Shown here: positions 45,757 to 58,135 of the stretch, piece by piece | Numbering within the stretch: position 1 is the stretch's first letter | How the letters are laid out: each line of letters opens with the position of its first letter | Source: Torreya grandis | Taxonomy: Eukaryota; Streptophyta; Pinopsida; Cupressales; Taxaceae | Length of the DNA: 64,000 bases | NCBI GenBank assembly: GCA_037957365.1 | Contig: JARHVA010000459.1 | Coordinates: 2,137,501-2,201,500, forward strand | Reading direction: 5' to 3' | Translations under genes and position numbers: made by a program | Notes under the pieces: generated by a model | Database searches by the model: none | The model's input: only the letters and a program-made list of their open reading frames with translations | What the model was told of the DNA's origin: nothing

Positions 45757-47945
45757 TGTTGGGTGAATATTTTGTCACCAGCTAACTGATGGGCAAAATA
45801 TGTTGTTTCAACCACATCATAAGGAGATTGATCGGCCAAATGTGTAGGTTTACCACATCAAAAGGGGACAAATCTCTCCTCTCATCAAGGGGGGTTCCCT
45901 ATAACTAGGAGGTACTATATATATACTGTAGATATACTATAAATAAGCTAAAAATAACACTCAGGGTAGGATAACACCATTCATATCTCTTTTTTCAGAG
46001 ATGATGTTCATAGACATAAGAGAATTTTGGTGAAAATACTGAAAACACTTCTCTTCTTTCAGAAATGGTCTATAGCAAATAGTAGAAATTATTTCTGGTA
46101 GTGATAAGTAAATGTAACAGGGCGCAATAACCAATAGAATGAGGTGTAGCACAAAGTCTCTACCTCAACTGCCAAAGAGTGAAATATACGAAGGACAATT
46201 GGGGCACAAAGTCGTCTCAAGATCCTTTACACAGAAATACAAAAATAAACATGTTAAAGACAATTGTGGCAACACAAAGTCTCTCCACAGTCGGCTTCAG
46301 GGCACCTTTCTGATTACTTCCACTGGTTTCGCTTGTTAAATTAAATGGACAAGAATGCTTCTAGAAAACAAACATAAGAACAATTTCTTAAATAACACAA
46401 GTTATTCTAGCACAAAGTCTGAAAGGTAACTTGTTTTCTCATTCAAATAAAGAAATATGATTAACAATCTGAACTCAAAGTCTGAGGAAATGCCTTTAAA
46501 TGTGGGTAGAGTTTTGCTTCTATAACAGAGAGATCTCATTTTGCATAAAATAAGAGATTCTAATATATAGCAGCCAAGAAAGACTTGGCGCTTTGTTTCA
46601 TGGAATGACTTATGCTGGAACAGGGCATCGACCTTAACTGTGGCATGTCAACTCATCTCAAATGTCTCCTTTTGAAGTATGGGTTGTCTGGTCCTCTTCT
46701 TGATATGTGCGCAGCTGTCTATTTCGCCTTTATTCGATGGAGAAAAATAGGCCGCATCCTTAAGTGCTCGCGCTCTCTGATGTCCACCTAGTGGACTATT
46801 TCACCTACTAGAAATAACTTATGCACATATATTTCTAGTCTTTTTGCATCGTTCCCTCTTTCCTTAACGCATTTTGTCTCTTCCTTGTGATCTGAGCTCT
46901 CGGGCTATCTTCTTACTTTCAGCTGGCTCTTTCGGCCTCTTCTTCAGCTGATCGCTAAATTTTGTCTTCAGGTTTTGCGTCATATTTGAAAATAAACGGG
47001 CATTTCATTACCCTAAATTTGACATCCATGGGGATGTCATTGGTCACTTGGTCGTCTGAACTACTTTGAACCTTGAACCTTTGAACCTTTGAGGTGCATC
47101 AGTTCAATGGTTCGGGCGGTCCTATCGGCTCCTTGGTTCAATCGCTTCTTTGGTTCAAACGTTTCTTTGGTTCAATCACTTCTTTTCCCCTTTAGTTGAA
47201 CCATCTCTTCGAACTTGTCTCTGGAATCTTTCATTTTCTTCCTTCGCTCGGAGCTTCCTTGAACTTTTGAACCTTTGAACTTTGAACCATTTGGTTCAAG
47301 GTTCAACGGTTCAGCGTTTCTCTCTTAGCTCTTCGAATCCTTTGGTCCTTCGAAGTCTCTCAAAATTTATTGAACTCGTTGAACCTTTGAACTTTGAATT
47401 CTTTTGGTTCAAGGTTCAACGGTTCAACAGTTCAATTTTTTTTTTGGGAAGTCTTTTTTCCATTTAAGTTTTTTGATCTTATTGAACTCGTTGAACCTTT
47501 GAACTCGTTGAACCATTTTGGTTCAAGGTTCAACAGTTCAACCTCCACTCTTCAAAGCCTTCTTTTCTTTAAGTCTGCTGAACTTATTAAACTTTAGAAC
47601 TCGTTGAACCTTTGAACCTTTGAACCTTGCTGAAGCGGGGTTCAATGGTTCAAGGGTTCATTCCATTTGTTTGAAGCCCGCCGCTAAGTCTTTTGATTGA
47701 ACCTCGACGTTGAACCAACCTTGAAAATGCCCAAGTGTTGGGAACTTGTTTCTTGGTGAGAGCTTGCCTGCTGAAGTTGTTGAACTTGTTGAACCTGCGA
47801 GTCCCTCAGCTAAAAAAGCTTGAATAATTGAAGAATTGGAGCACTCAAAACATTTTATGAGAAGGGAAGAGAGAATTTTAGCCTACAGGACCAAAATAGT
47901 TGATATGTTGTCCCCAAAAATGAGTGATAGATTTTGAAAACAACA
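45757..47945 (-). repeat. 3' LTR of element B
   Basis: It begins TGTTGGGTGAATATTTTG and ends GAAAACAACA on the plus strand. It closely matches 54136-56271. Confidence 0.93.
47040..47740. repeat. GTTGAACC/GGTTCAAC inverted-module array (left LTR of B)
   Basis: Dozens of TTGAACC and GGTTCAA words occur in opposite orientation, for example TTGAACCATTTTGGTTCAAG and GGTTCAACGGTTCAAC (47395-47430, 47500-47540). Many pairs form short hairpins. The array is repeated in the other LTR with changed copy number. Confidence 0.88.
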
Positions 47946-48144
47946 GCTGACTCTAGTTGGAAAACTCTCATCGATTGTAAAAACAATCGAAGGGAGTAGA
48001 ATCCAGAATCTTTAGTGCCTTTAAGTATGCCATTGGGCTACGGAGTCATGCTACCTAAAAAAGAAAGGCACCAAAAATAAAAAGAACAACGCAAAACAAA
48101 AACTAAAGACTATACAAATATACAAGCTGATCTTATCTGATACT

Positions 48145-49110
48145 TCAAGAATTGAAGTGCTTCAGATGCTGCCCATTGTGAGGCAGAGAAAAGGGTGTGC
48201 CGTCTTGATACTTCAACAGGAAACTATTTTCACCATTGAGCTGATGAATAGCAAATTGGCCTCTCCATAGGGAATCAAATTTTCCATGCATTCCCTTTGG
48301 TTCTCTTCTCTTATTCCATAATAGGACTTGGTCTCTAATCTGGAAATCACAAGTTTTTGCTTTCTGGTCAAAGAGCTTCTTCATCAGGCTTTGATGCGCA
48401 GCGATTCGGTCCACCACCATAGTTCGCTGCTCATCCAGCTCAGTCAAGCACATAATCTTTTTGTCGATAGAGCTTTCATATGTCTGATCTTCGACCGCTT
48501 TTGCCAATTTTAGTGCTCGCAATTTCAGGGTGATTGGTATCTCTGCATTGAGACCATACAAAAGTTGGAATGGTGACATACCTATCACCCTCTTGAGTGT
48601 AATTTTGTCTGCCCATAAAGCATCAACCAATGTTATATGCCATGTTCGTTGATTGTCATTTACCAACTCCCTGATGATGGCCACCAAGTTCTTGTTGCTT
48701 GATTCTACTTGGCCATTCCCTTGTGGAAAATAATCATAGGAGTGGGAGAGGGTAATCCCATAATAAAAATAGAACTGAGTAATCTCATGGGAAGAGAAGC
48801 AGGCTGCATTGTCTGTCACAATCTTGGTTGGGACCCCAAACCTGGAAATGATGTTTTCTTTGAGAAAATTGCATACTAATTTTGAAGTAGCATGCTTGGC
48901 TGGAATAACTTCCACCCATTTGGTGAAGTAATCTATGGCTGTGAGGACATAATCATGTCCAGTGCTTGAAGATGGGTTTACAACACCAATGAAATCGATT
49001 CCCCATTGCTAAAATGACTTTTTTATTACCACTGGCTTAAGAGGCAAAGAAGCTAACTTGGGTCTTCCAACAAAATGTTGGCACAGTTCACATCTTTGTA
49101 CCCATTTGTA
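48145..49110 (-). pseudogene. Element B integrase
   Basis: Minus-strand reading. The zinc-binding part ends WVQRCELCQHF (C-x2-C). After a stop comes QWGIDFIG with the first catalytic Asp, then DYFTKWVEVIPAKH, TDNAACFSS with the second Asp, and GNGQVESSNKN with the Glu: the D-D-E triad is complete. The open frame 48145-48915 (256 codons) continues with the C-terminal part (WADKITLKRVIGMSPFQLLYG and a QVLLWNKRREPKG segment). The enzyme would insert the cDNA into the genome. One in-frame stop precedes the first catalytic Asp. Confidence 0.88.
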
Positions 49111-49539
49111 TGCATCTTAAAACAGAATATGTTAGTAATACCTGGCTCACAGAATCTTATGGGCAGTTACAGGTGCAGAAAAATGTCCTCCACAGGCCAG
49201 ATTATGGAAGGACTCCAGAAGTTGGTTCTGCTGCTCTTTATCCACACAGTGAAGGAACACTCCATCGAGGTTCCTCTTATATAGGCCGCTGCCCCATAGG
49301 ACAACATTGACAACATTTAACTTGACAATCCTCTTTTTTTATGAGACAGGTGAGCAAGACACTCACCATAAGTAAGGAAATGAACAATACTCGAATACCA
49401 CTCATTCATGGTGGAGACAAAGAGGAATGTTGACGTGTCTTCAATTTCTGCTTCTTCATGAACTGTTTCTTCTGATTTGTTATCAGCAATCAATTGGCAG
49501 AGACCCCTTCCCTGCACAAGCTTCATTGGTTTGATAACA

Positions 49540-50000
49540 AGATCAAACTCTTGTATTTTAGCAATCTAATTGCTCTTTTTGGTTCCAAACTCCTGTTGAA
49601 TTAATATGGATTTGATTGTGGTATCAAGAACCAGAGCAATAGTGTGTGAATTTAGGTGTAAAAATGGAAGTGCTTTACTGTCTTTGCCACTACATAAGCA
49701 TGCTTATCCAGATTTGAATATTTCAGTTCATGAGCTTTGAGAGGACAACTCATGAAGGATATAGGAGATTCCACACCTTCTTTGTTCTGTTGAACCAGAA
49801 TTGCTGAAAGTGTGTGTTCAAAAGCATAACTGTATATTATAAAATTTTTGGTATAATCTGGATAAACCAGAATTGGGGCATGGGCGATAGCTTTTTTGAT
49901 GTCTCAGAATGTCAATTTGCCTTCTTCAGTCCAGCTGAAAGTGGCCTTTTCCTTCATCATGTTCACAATGTGGCGAGTCTTCTCGGCAAACTCAGGAATG
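49540..50000 (-). pseudogene. Element B native RT-linked RNase H remnant
   Basis: The minus strand reads HAPILVYPDYTKNFIIYS, then HTLSAILVQQNKEG and HELKYSNLDKHAYVVAK, the familiar RNase H that follows RT in Ty3/gypsy elements. The usual catalytic D-A-S is replaced by Y-S-Y-A, so it was probably inactive. Stops are present. Confidence 0.7.
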
Positions 50001-50071
50001 AACTTTCATAAAAAATTCACCTTTCTAAAGAAAGAGTGAACTGCAGTCTTACTTGTGGGCAGAGTAAGCTC

Positions 50072-50917
50072 CTAAATGGATTTGACTCTTTCTGAGTCAA
50101 TCTTTATGCCTTCTTTGGATACAATGTGTCTGAGAAGTTTTCCTTCTATTACCCCAAAAATAGACTTTTTGAGATTTAAAGAAATGTCACTTTGGCGACA
50201 TCGTTTCGGTACTTGTTGCAAATAGCGCGCATGATCAGGACGATGCTTGGAAAAGACTGTTAAATCATTAAGGTACACCACAATGAACTTACATATTTCA
50301 TCTTTGAAAGCAAGGTCCATTGCTCTCTGAAAAGTGGCGCCAACATTTATCAGGCCAAATGGCATTCTTCGATATGCAAAGGTGCCCCAAGGTGTGGTGA
50401 AGGCAGTCTTATGTTGGTCTGCTTTGTCAACTTCCACTTGATTGTACCCTAAGAAGTCGTTCAGCATTGATAACATCTCTGAACCAGTCACTGTCTAAAG
50501 GACTTGATCCATGATGGGCAGAGGGTAATTATCCTTTATGGAGGATTGATTCAAATTCTTAAAATTTATGCAGAGGCGAATTTTGCCATTCTTTTTTCTC
50601 AAAAGAACTATGTTTGCAATCCATGTGGAATGATGGATTAGAAAAATTATTCTAGCGTTAAGAATTTTTTGTATTTCAGACAAAATAGTACCTGATATCT
50701 TTGGATTATACTGCCAGAATTTTTGCTTATAAGGCACCAAATCACTCTTGAGAGTAATTTTATGACAAATTTCTTCAGCCTTGAGCGACTTCATATCATC
50801 ATAGGAGTATGCCAAAACATCCATGTAATGGCGAAGCAGGGCAGTAAATTTGAGCTTCTCCTCAGGAGTGCAACACTTCTCAATGTTCACCATCTTGAGG
50901 TTTTCCTTAGTACCCAA
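50072..50917 (-). pseudogene. Element B reverse transcriptase
   Basis: Two minus-strand frames, 50495-50917 and 50072-50491, are separated by a single stop. Motifs in order: HSTWIANIVLLRKKNGKIRL, FKNLNQSSIKDNYPLP, KTAFTTPWGTFAYRRMPFGL, ATFQRAMD, VVYLNDLTVFSK, then the thumb. The catalytic Y-x-D-D box is Y-L-N-D (codons at 50264-50269), with the first Asp replaced by Asn, a G-to-A change that would inactivate the enzyme. Confidence 0.9.
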
Positions 50918-50962
50918 ATTTGTTTGATCAAACTCTTGGGGGGAGCTTAAATCTATTTGTTG

Positions 50963-51649
50963 CTATTTGATGAACCTGTCGTGCTTATCAAATAATTTCT
51001 CAAAAAAAATCAATCTTTTAAGAATTTTATTTCCTTTTAACTGTAGGAATTCTTCACCTGCGTCTGAACTTGTTTCAGGGGCTGATTCAAGTTTCTGAGG
51101 CTCACTACCTTCGAAGTGAAGCTGTTTAAAGCTATCTTTTTGTTCCAGAAAGGTGATGATTTGGTTGTCGCTATTGAACACTTGCCAATGATTGGCATTG
51201 TCAGGCACACTTGGTCGAAAGACCAGTTCGATAGTGTACCTGTCTCCTTTAAAATTTGGGTGAGAAACCAAAAGAGTTACAGAAACAGTTAATGCATCAG
51301 CTTGATCATTGAATTTTTTGGGTACTGCAGAGATACTGAAAGCATCAAAGCTTTCAATTTGATCCCAAACTAAATTGCGGTAATGACGCAATCTCTCATT
51401 TTTGGTTTGGTACAGGTTCCTGACCTGGCAAACTGCCAGCTCAACATCTCCTTTGGCATGAAAGAGTTTGACGCCCCTATCTTGAGCGGCCTTTAATTCG
51501 AGCAGCAACGATTCATATTCAGCTGTATTGTTAGTGTTGCTGAACTGCAACTTATAAGAATATGAAAAAATATCTCCTTGAGGAGATATCAACATAATCC
51601 CAGCTCTTGAGCTGGTAGAACAGTTTTCATCGAATTTGAGAATCCACAC
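50963..51649 (-). pseudogene. Additional RNase H domain of element B, upstream of RT
   Basis: A minus-strand frame of 228 codons. The first 125 residues are an RNase H of the archaeal-type (aRNH) class found in plant Tat elements: WILKFDENCSTSSRAG, YSYKLQFSNTNNTAEYESLL, HAKGDVELAVCQV and VPKKFNDQADAL. All four catalytic acids (D, E, D, D) are in place. It lies between protease and RT. In the Tat elements I know, the extra domain lies between the native RNase H and integrase. The domain would cut the RNA strand of the RNA-DNA hybrid. The rest of the frame is an acidic linker. Confidence 0.82.
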
Positions 51650-51978
51650 ATTATCAAAAACTAAGCTTTCCTTAGATTTTTCTTCATTTGGAGGAGAGGA
51701 TTCCTCTGGACTTGCACTGTGCTTTATTAAGTCTTCTGTTGTTTTGTCTGAACTAATTTTTAGATTGACATCTTCAGAAGTTTCATCTGTTAAGACAGGA
51801 ACATCCTCTGTAGTTAGAAAATAATTACAGGAACATCCTCTGTAGTTAGAAAATAATTACTTATGCCTGAAGACTCAAACAGAATTTGAGTTTCAGGCGT
51901 TGAGGTTTGAGTGACAATGTATTTTGCCTCCTTCTCAGGGAGCAATCTCTGCATGATGCCTTTGATTGGGATCCTCGC

Positions 51979-52262
51979 TTAAGACAGGTTCATACTTAAC
52001 TCGCCACTAACATCCTTGCAAAAATTTTGCCCAAGAAGAATGCCGTATGAGGTTGGGACGTCGACCACCAGGATTGTCATCTTAATTCTCTTATTCGGGA
52101 ATGCCGCAAATGCAAATTGGGTGTCCTTGATTTGTTTTAGCAATGGCACTTGTTTGTTCTCCATGGAGAAACATCTCCTGAAGGTCTTGGTTAGTGTGAG
52201 TTCAAGAGATTCTGCCACTTTGGAAGGATGACATTGTTAGACGCACCTGAGTCTATGATACA
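51979..52262 (-). pseudogene. Element B protease
   Basis: Minus-strand reading. The active site CIIDSGASNNVIL is in one frame, and the remainder (MAESLELTLTKTF, MTILVVDVPTSYGILLG) is in another, so one frameshift separates them. It would process the polyprotein. Confidence 0.8.
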
Positions 52263-52289
52263 ATTGTTCAACTAGTATTCATTTATCAG

Positions 52290-54050
52290 TAGGGAGACAT
52301 AAAATGGTTCTGTCCTCTCGGGAGTAGTAAGAGTAATGACAAGGTTATTTCGAGTGGATGTGGAGTCACCTTGGGAACAGCTGGTCTTGCAGGAACAGTT
52401 TTATTCTTTACACACTGAACCAACTTATCCAACTGCTCAGGGTTGGATTGCATGAATTCAAATTTAGACATTCAAATTTTAGTTTTCTTGACGTGGTCGA
52501 TTATATCAAATGTTTGAAACGAATTAGGAACAGGGGAAGGCAGTTCATCCTTTTAGTTTTTAGGAGGGGGTACTGATCTGCGAAATTGAAGTTGAAGGTG
52601 AAGGCATACTTGAGGTACTTATTTTTTCAAAGATCATCGGGTCCTTTGATTGAAAAGGCAGAATGGTTCCCTGCTTAGCAATTGAAATTACTGGTTGAGG
52701 TCGCTCCTCTATTTTTTCTTATCAGCTTGCTGAGCTTACTGGTTTTGGGACTGGAGAATACAACGTATGATCCATCAAACGCTTCACTTTTACTTCTAAG
52801 TTTATCTTGGTAATTCAAGAAACTGATGTTGGAGTCACCAGCGAATTTTTCTTCTCCTTCTATGAAGAGATTAACGTCATCTTCTTGGCTCAACTCAGGT
52901 TGGAAAGAGAAATCAGATTTTGTTTCAAAGTATCCAACTGCTAAGTTCGCTGGTGCTGCTTCAATGGCAAGTTTTCCTTGTGGGGGAGGAAGGCGATTTG
53001 GCTACCTTTTATTCTTAGAAACATTGCCTTGATATGACTGATTAGGTAATGTCCTCTTTGGTATATCTCGGTACGAAGGAGTAGACATCCATTATGCCAT
53101 TTGCTTTCTGAGAGTTAGCAACTCATTTGCCAGCTTCTGCACTATAAGATCAGTGGTGCCTATAGATAGATATTTAGAAGATAAAGAAGATTTGCCTCTG
53201 TTAGGATATCTTCTTATCTTCTTCGCCAAGATGATATCATCTTCCACCTCAGTAGCCAAATCCTGCACTATAGCAAGGTCTATGTGACCAGCACGTCTCA
53301 ACAAGAAACTCACTTCAGGCAGCTACAAATTGATGAAGCATTTAAAATTCTCAACTGTTGGCTGAGCAATTGTAAGAATCATGTTCTTCAGCTTGTCAAA
53401 CTTAGCTATGAAATACCTCATAGGCTTATGAGGCTCCTTCTTCATCTGTGTGAGCTGGGCCAACAGGGCATGCGCATCTTCTGCAGGCTTGAATCTGGCT
53501 TCAAATTTGGCTTTGAGGGTGTTACAGTCTGTCACAGTCTGAGTCTACAGATGATAGAACTAGTCTGCAACAATGCTTTGTAATGTTTCTACAAGTAGCT
53601 TGACTACTACGTCTTCATACTCCACACCTATCATGCTACAGACTATGCTGAAGGCTGCAATATGTTCATCAGGATGAACTCTCATCGCCATAGAACTTGG
53701 GGTAATTCTTCTTGGAACTGCGAGGCAGTTCATGTAAAGGTGGAGTTAAATTAAGTGGGCCAAAAGAGTTACCTCGAGGGCCTTGAACTACCATGCTTTG
53801 ACTATTGAAAGGAGGGATAACAAATATCTAAGGGGTATGTATTGACAAAGCTCTGTTAACAGCAGAAATGGATGATTTGCCTGGTAATGGAAACCTGACT
53901 TTTGTAGGAAGAAAACCCCTAGTTTGCTGAAGGTGAGATGGAGAAGGAAACATGTCAAAATCACTTTGTTGTACCAACTCGAATACAGGGTCAACAATAC
54001 CTTTAGATCTTTGGCTTCTTGTATATTGTGGATCTGCCAGAGTGTAAAAC
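52290..54050 (-). pseudogene. Element B gag
   Basis: Minus-strand fragments with stops. The core is LPRSSKKNYPKFYGDE, then EHIAAFSIVCSMIGVEYEDVV, CNTLKAKFEARFKPAED and MRYFIAKFDKLKN: the retrotransposon gag pattern. It is followed by LLRRAGHIDLAIVQDLATEVEDD and a basic stretch. A zinc knuckle was not found. Several stops and at least two frameshifts are present. Confidence 0.75.
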
Positions 54051-54112
54051 TAAAATGGATAAGGATAAGGACTGCTTCAATTTGAAGTTTGAGGCTTCAA
54101 ACTGCGCATTCT

Positions 54113-54134
54113 TCCCTAGCGGAGTCGCCAAAAA
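54113..54134 (-). promoter_or_regulatory. Primer-binding site of element B
   Basis: The minus strand reads TTTTTGGCGACTCCGCTAGG beside the LTR. The TGGCGACTC core is the form known from Tat/Ogre-type elements (a tRNA-Arg primer has been reported for Ogre; the match here was not checked). Confidence 0.85.
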
Positions 54135-54135
54135 C

Positions 54136-56271
54136 TGTTGGGTGAATATTTTGTCACCAGCTAACTGATGGGCAAAATAAGTTGTTTCAACCACATCATA
54201 AGGAGATTGATCGACCAAATGTGCAAGTTTACCACATCAAAAGGGGACAAATCTCTCCTCTCATCAAGGGGAGGTTCCTTATAACTAGAAGTTAATATAT
54301 ATATATATACTGTAGATATACTATAAATAAGTTGAAAATAACACTCAGAGTAGGATAACACCATTCATCTCTTTTTTTTCAAAGATGATATTCACAGACA
54401 TAGGAGAATTCTGATAAAAACACTGAAGGCACTTCTCTTCTTTCAAAAATGGTCTGCAGCAAACAACAAAAATTCTTTCTGGTAGTGATAAGTAAATGTA
54501 ACAGGGCACAATAACCAGTAGAATGAGGTGTAGCACAAAATCTCCACCTCAACTGCCAAAGAGTGAAATATACAAAGGACAATGGAGGCACAAAGTCGTC
54601 CCAAGATCCTTTACACAAAAATAGAAAAACAAACACGCTAAAGACAATTGCGGCAGCACAAAGTCTCTCCATAGTCGGCTTTAGGACACCTTCTTGATTA
54701 CTTCCACTAGTTCTACTTAAATTAAATGGACAAGAATGCTTCTAGGAAACAGACATAAGAATAATTTCTTAAATAACACAAGCTATTCCAACACAAAGTT
54801 TGAAAGGTCACTTGTTTTCTCATTCAAATAAAGAAATATGATTAACAATCTGAGCTCAAAGTCTCAGGAAATGCCTTTCAATTTGGGCAGAGTTTTGCTT
54901 CTATAACAGAGAGATCTCCTTTTGCATAAAATAAGAGATTCCAATATATAGCAGCGAAGAAAGACTTGGCGCTTTGTTTTATGGAATGGCCTATGCTGGA
55001 ACAGGGTATCAGCCTTAACTGTGGCGTGTCAACTCATTTCAAATGTCTCTTTTTGAAGTATAGGCTGCCTGGTCCTCTTCCTAATATGCGCGTAACTGTC
55101 CATTTCTCCTTTACTCGATGGAGAAAAATAGGCCGCGTCCTTGAGTGCTCGCGCTCTCTGATGTCAACCTGGTGGACTATTTCACCTACTAGAAATAACT
55201 CATGTGTAGATATTTCTGGTCTTTCTGCATCGTTCTTTCTTTCCTTAACACATTTTGTCTCTTCCTTGTGATCTGAGCTCTCAGGTTATTTTCTTGCTTT
55301 CAGCTGGCTCTTTCGGCTTCTTTTTTAGCTGGTTGCTAAGTTTTGTGTTCAGGTTCTGCGCTATATTTGAAAATAAATGGGCATTTTATTACCCTGAATT
55401 TGACGTACACGGGGACGTCATTGGTCACTCGGTCGTCTGAACTACTTTGAACCTTTGAGATGCATCAGTTCAATGGTTCAATGGTTCGGGCGGTCTTATC
55501 GGCTCCTTGGTTCAATCACTTCTTTGGTTCAATCGCTTCCTTGGTTCAATTGCTTTCTTTCCTCTTTGGTTGAACCATCTCTTTGAACTTGTCTCTGGAA
55601 TCTTTCGTTTCCTTCCTTCTCTCGGAGCTTCCTTGAACCTTTGAACTTTGAACCATTTGGTTCAAGGTTCAACGGTTTAACCTTTCTTTCTTATCTCTTC
55701 AAATCCTTTGGTCCTTTGAAGTCTCTCAAACTTTATTGAACTCGTTGAACCTTTGAACTCTTTTGGTTCAAGGTTCAACGGTTCAATTTTTCTTCTTGGA
55801 AGTCTTCTTTCCATTTAAGTCTTTTGATCTTATTGAACTCGTTGAACCATTTTGGTTCAAGGTTCAACGATTCAACCTCTACTCTTCGAAGCCTTCTTTT
55901 CTTTAAGTCCGTTGAACTTGTTGAACTTTAGAACTCGTCGAACCTTTGAACCTTGCTGAAGCGGGGTTCAATGGTTCAAGGGTTCATTCCATTTGTTTGA
56001 AGCCCGCCACTAAGTCTTTCGATTGAACCTCAGGATTGAACTAGCCTTGAAAATGCCTAAGTGTTGGGAACTTGTTTCTTAGTGAGAGTTTGCCTGCTGA
56101 CGTTGTTGAACCTGTTAAACCTGTGAGTCCCTTAGCTGAAAAAACTTGAATAATTGAAGAATTGGAGCGCTCAGAGCATTTTTTGAGAAGGGAAGAGAGA
56201 ATTTTGGCCTACAGGACCAAAATAGTTGATATGTTGTCCCCAAAAATGAGTGACATATTTTGGAAACAACA
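54136..56271 (-). repeat. 5' LTR of element B
   Basis: TGTTGGGTGAATATTTTG to GAAACAACA, 2136 bp. A second GTTGAAC/GTTCAAC module array lies at about 55440-56040. Confidence 0.93.
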
Positions 56272-56276
56272 TTATT

Positions 56277-56935
56277 GAGGGATGAAAATAAAGTAATTAA
56301 TTCAAAAAATTATTTGTATAATTTTTCCTACTAGAGTGATTCATATATACAAGTTGTTAAGAGTGTTTTTGAGCTCTAATATTTAAGGGAATAATTTATT
56401 TTACATTCTGAAAATTATTTTAATAATTTCCCAAGTGGGGCTAATTGATTTGGAGAGCTTGGAGACCTTGTTGAAGGGAAAGAACAAGGGTTTTATTTTT
56501 AGATTTGTTTATCCTATTTTTTAAAGTGCGACAACTTGTTTGGAGAGGCTAAATTGATTATTGATAACTCTAATTTGTTCTTTAAAATCTCTAATAAATT
56601 GTGGGTTTTTTTTGCATATTTATTATGAATTTGTGCAAGAGTTTTAAGGCTGATTGGAAGGGGAAAATGCAGCTATACCAACATCTTAAAAAACAAAATT
56701 ATTTCAAAAAAATTTCAGCCACATCGCCATTCCATCTTACCATAAAAAGAGTATTATAGTTTCATATTCATTAATTATTGAAGTTATTATGAAGTTTTAT
56801 TGCTTGGAATTTGGACATATATTGCTATTAAGGTTTACTAATTTTTAGGGCAAAATTTAGATTATTTTCAGTTTAACCTAAGGGTTTATTGGGAGACCGC
56901 AACTTGTCTTAATTGTCCCATTTGGAGACATTACA
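56277..56935 (+). repeat. 3' LTR of element D, right part
   Basis: It resumes after the second TTATT as GAGGGATGAAAATAAAG, matching 40713 onward in the 5' LTR, and ends TTTGGAGACATTACA. Confidence 0.85.
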
Positions 56936-57008
56936 AACTTATCTTTCTTAATTTATTCAAAAAGCATTGCCTTCAAGAAATCTAGTGCTTTCTTAGTTGT
57001 GATCCTTG
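56682..57008 (+). repeat. Direct repeat, copy 1 (LTR end plus flank)
   Basis: It contains the last ~250 bases of the D LTR and 73 bases of flanking DNA, to GATCCTTG. Its partner is 58620-58941. Confidence 0.9.
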
Positions 57009-58135
57009 TGTTAAGCATGGGATATACTGAGAGGGGGGGTTGAATTAGTATATCATATATCTTATAAAACTTTCCTTTAATCAAATTCCACTTAATCAAA
57101 CATTCAAGATATGCAATAAAACTCAAACAATAAACACCACACAAGATAGAGAGACACCAGATATAACGTGGAAACCCAATGTGAGAAAAACCACGGAGAA
57201 CAATCTCAAGTATATGAATGATCACCAACCCAAACAATATTCACAAGCATCAACTTGCAGGAGCACCATACCCCTTTGTCGAGCACCAACCCAGCTACTA
57301 TTCTTGAGCACCAACCCATAGGAGCACCACACCCCTTTGCTGAGCGCCAACCCACAAGAGCACCAACCCCTTTGCCGAGCACCAATCCAACAACAATTCG
57401 TGAGCACCAACCCACAAGAGCACCAACCCCTTTGTGTATACCACATACCTATCTCTCAATGTTGATATCTCAACAAATGATAGATCAATACAACATCTCT
57501 TTCCTCTCTTTCACCTTTGCTCTTCTAAGCTAGATATAACAAATACAAATCATATTCATCTCTCACAATTGCTTTTCTAAGCTAGATATTACAATATCAA
57601 GTCAAACTGTATCTCTCATATTACAAATGGCTTCTCAAGCCTTTATTTATAGCTTTTCAAATGACCTTTGGCCTTCCCCCTTTGTGACCCTTCAATCCTC
57701 ATGGAAAATGGTGCCAAACTTGTATGACCCTTCATATTCAAGCCTTTGAAAAGTCATGTGGTGACCCTTCATGATAAAAAATGTCCTTCCCTCTTTTGTC
57801 TTCATCTTGGTGACTTTTTGTATTCCTTAAAGTGTCCCTTCATGAGAAATTGTGCCCTTCCTCTTTTGTCTTCGTTTGGTGACTCTTGAAATTCCCCAAG
57901 ATGACTCTTTATGGGAAAATGCGTCCCATTCTTCTTTTATCTTTATCCCGTGGCTCTTTGACTTCTTCATGGGCCCTTCTTTTGTCTCATATGCAACCAA
58001 AAATATATTCGTTAATATTAAATAAATATTAACTCATATTAGCCAAGATATATTTATTAAAAAAATATTAAATGCAATGGGGCCTTTATCACTAATAATG
58101 CTAGACCTTTGACATCAATGACAATATTTCCAACA
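57009..58135 (-). repeat. copia LTR
   Basis: It starts TGTTAAGCATGGGATATACT and ends ATATTTCCAACA. Read on the minus strand, the end 'ttcaaccccccctctcagtatatccc' and the start with 'attgtcattgatgtcaaagg' are typical of plant Ty1/copia LTRs. It includes a run of GAGCACCAACCCAC repeats at 57255-57430. Confidence 0.8.

Larger units (their letters stand above)
45757..56271 (-). mobile_element. Element B: decayed Ty3/gypsy element, Tat/Ogre type, extra RNase H before RT
   Basis: LTRs are 45757-47945 and 54136-56271; the duplication TTATT is at 45752-45756 and 56272-56276. The minus-strand primer site TGGCGACTCCGCTAGGGA and LTRs over 2 kb point to the Tat/Ogre side of plant Ty3/gypsy. Coding order on the minus strand is gag, protease, RNase H, RT, native RNase H, integrase. 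All genes carry stops or frameshifts. It is the only element in the window with a recognisable full pol set. Confidence 0.92.
40214..56935 (+). mobile_element. Element D: gag-only relative of element C, split by element B
   Basis: 5' LTR truncated at its start (40214-41286), iMet primer site 41288-41300, gag 41322-41996, unassigned internal region to 45006, 3' LTR 45007-45756 plus 56277-56935. No RT, RNase H or integrase of its own is found in the 3.7-kb internal region. Gag motifs and the DGFYV / 'attgcaattgcttgag' tail match element C. Confidence 0.78.
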
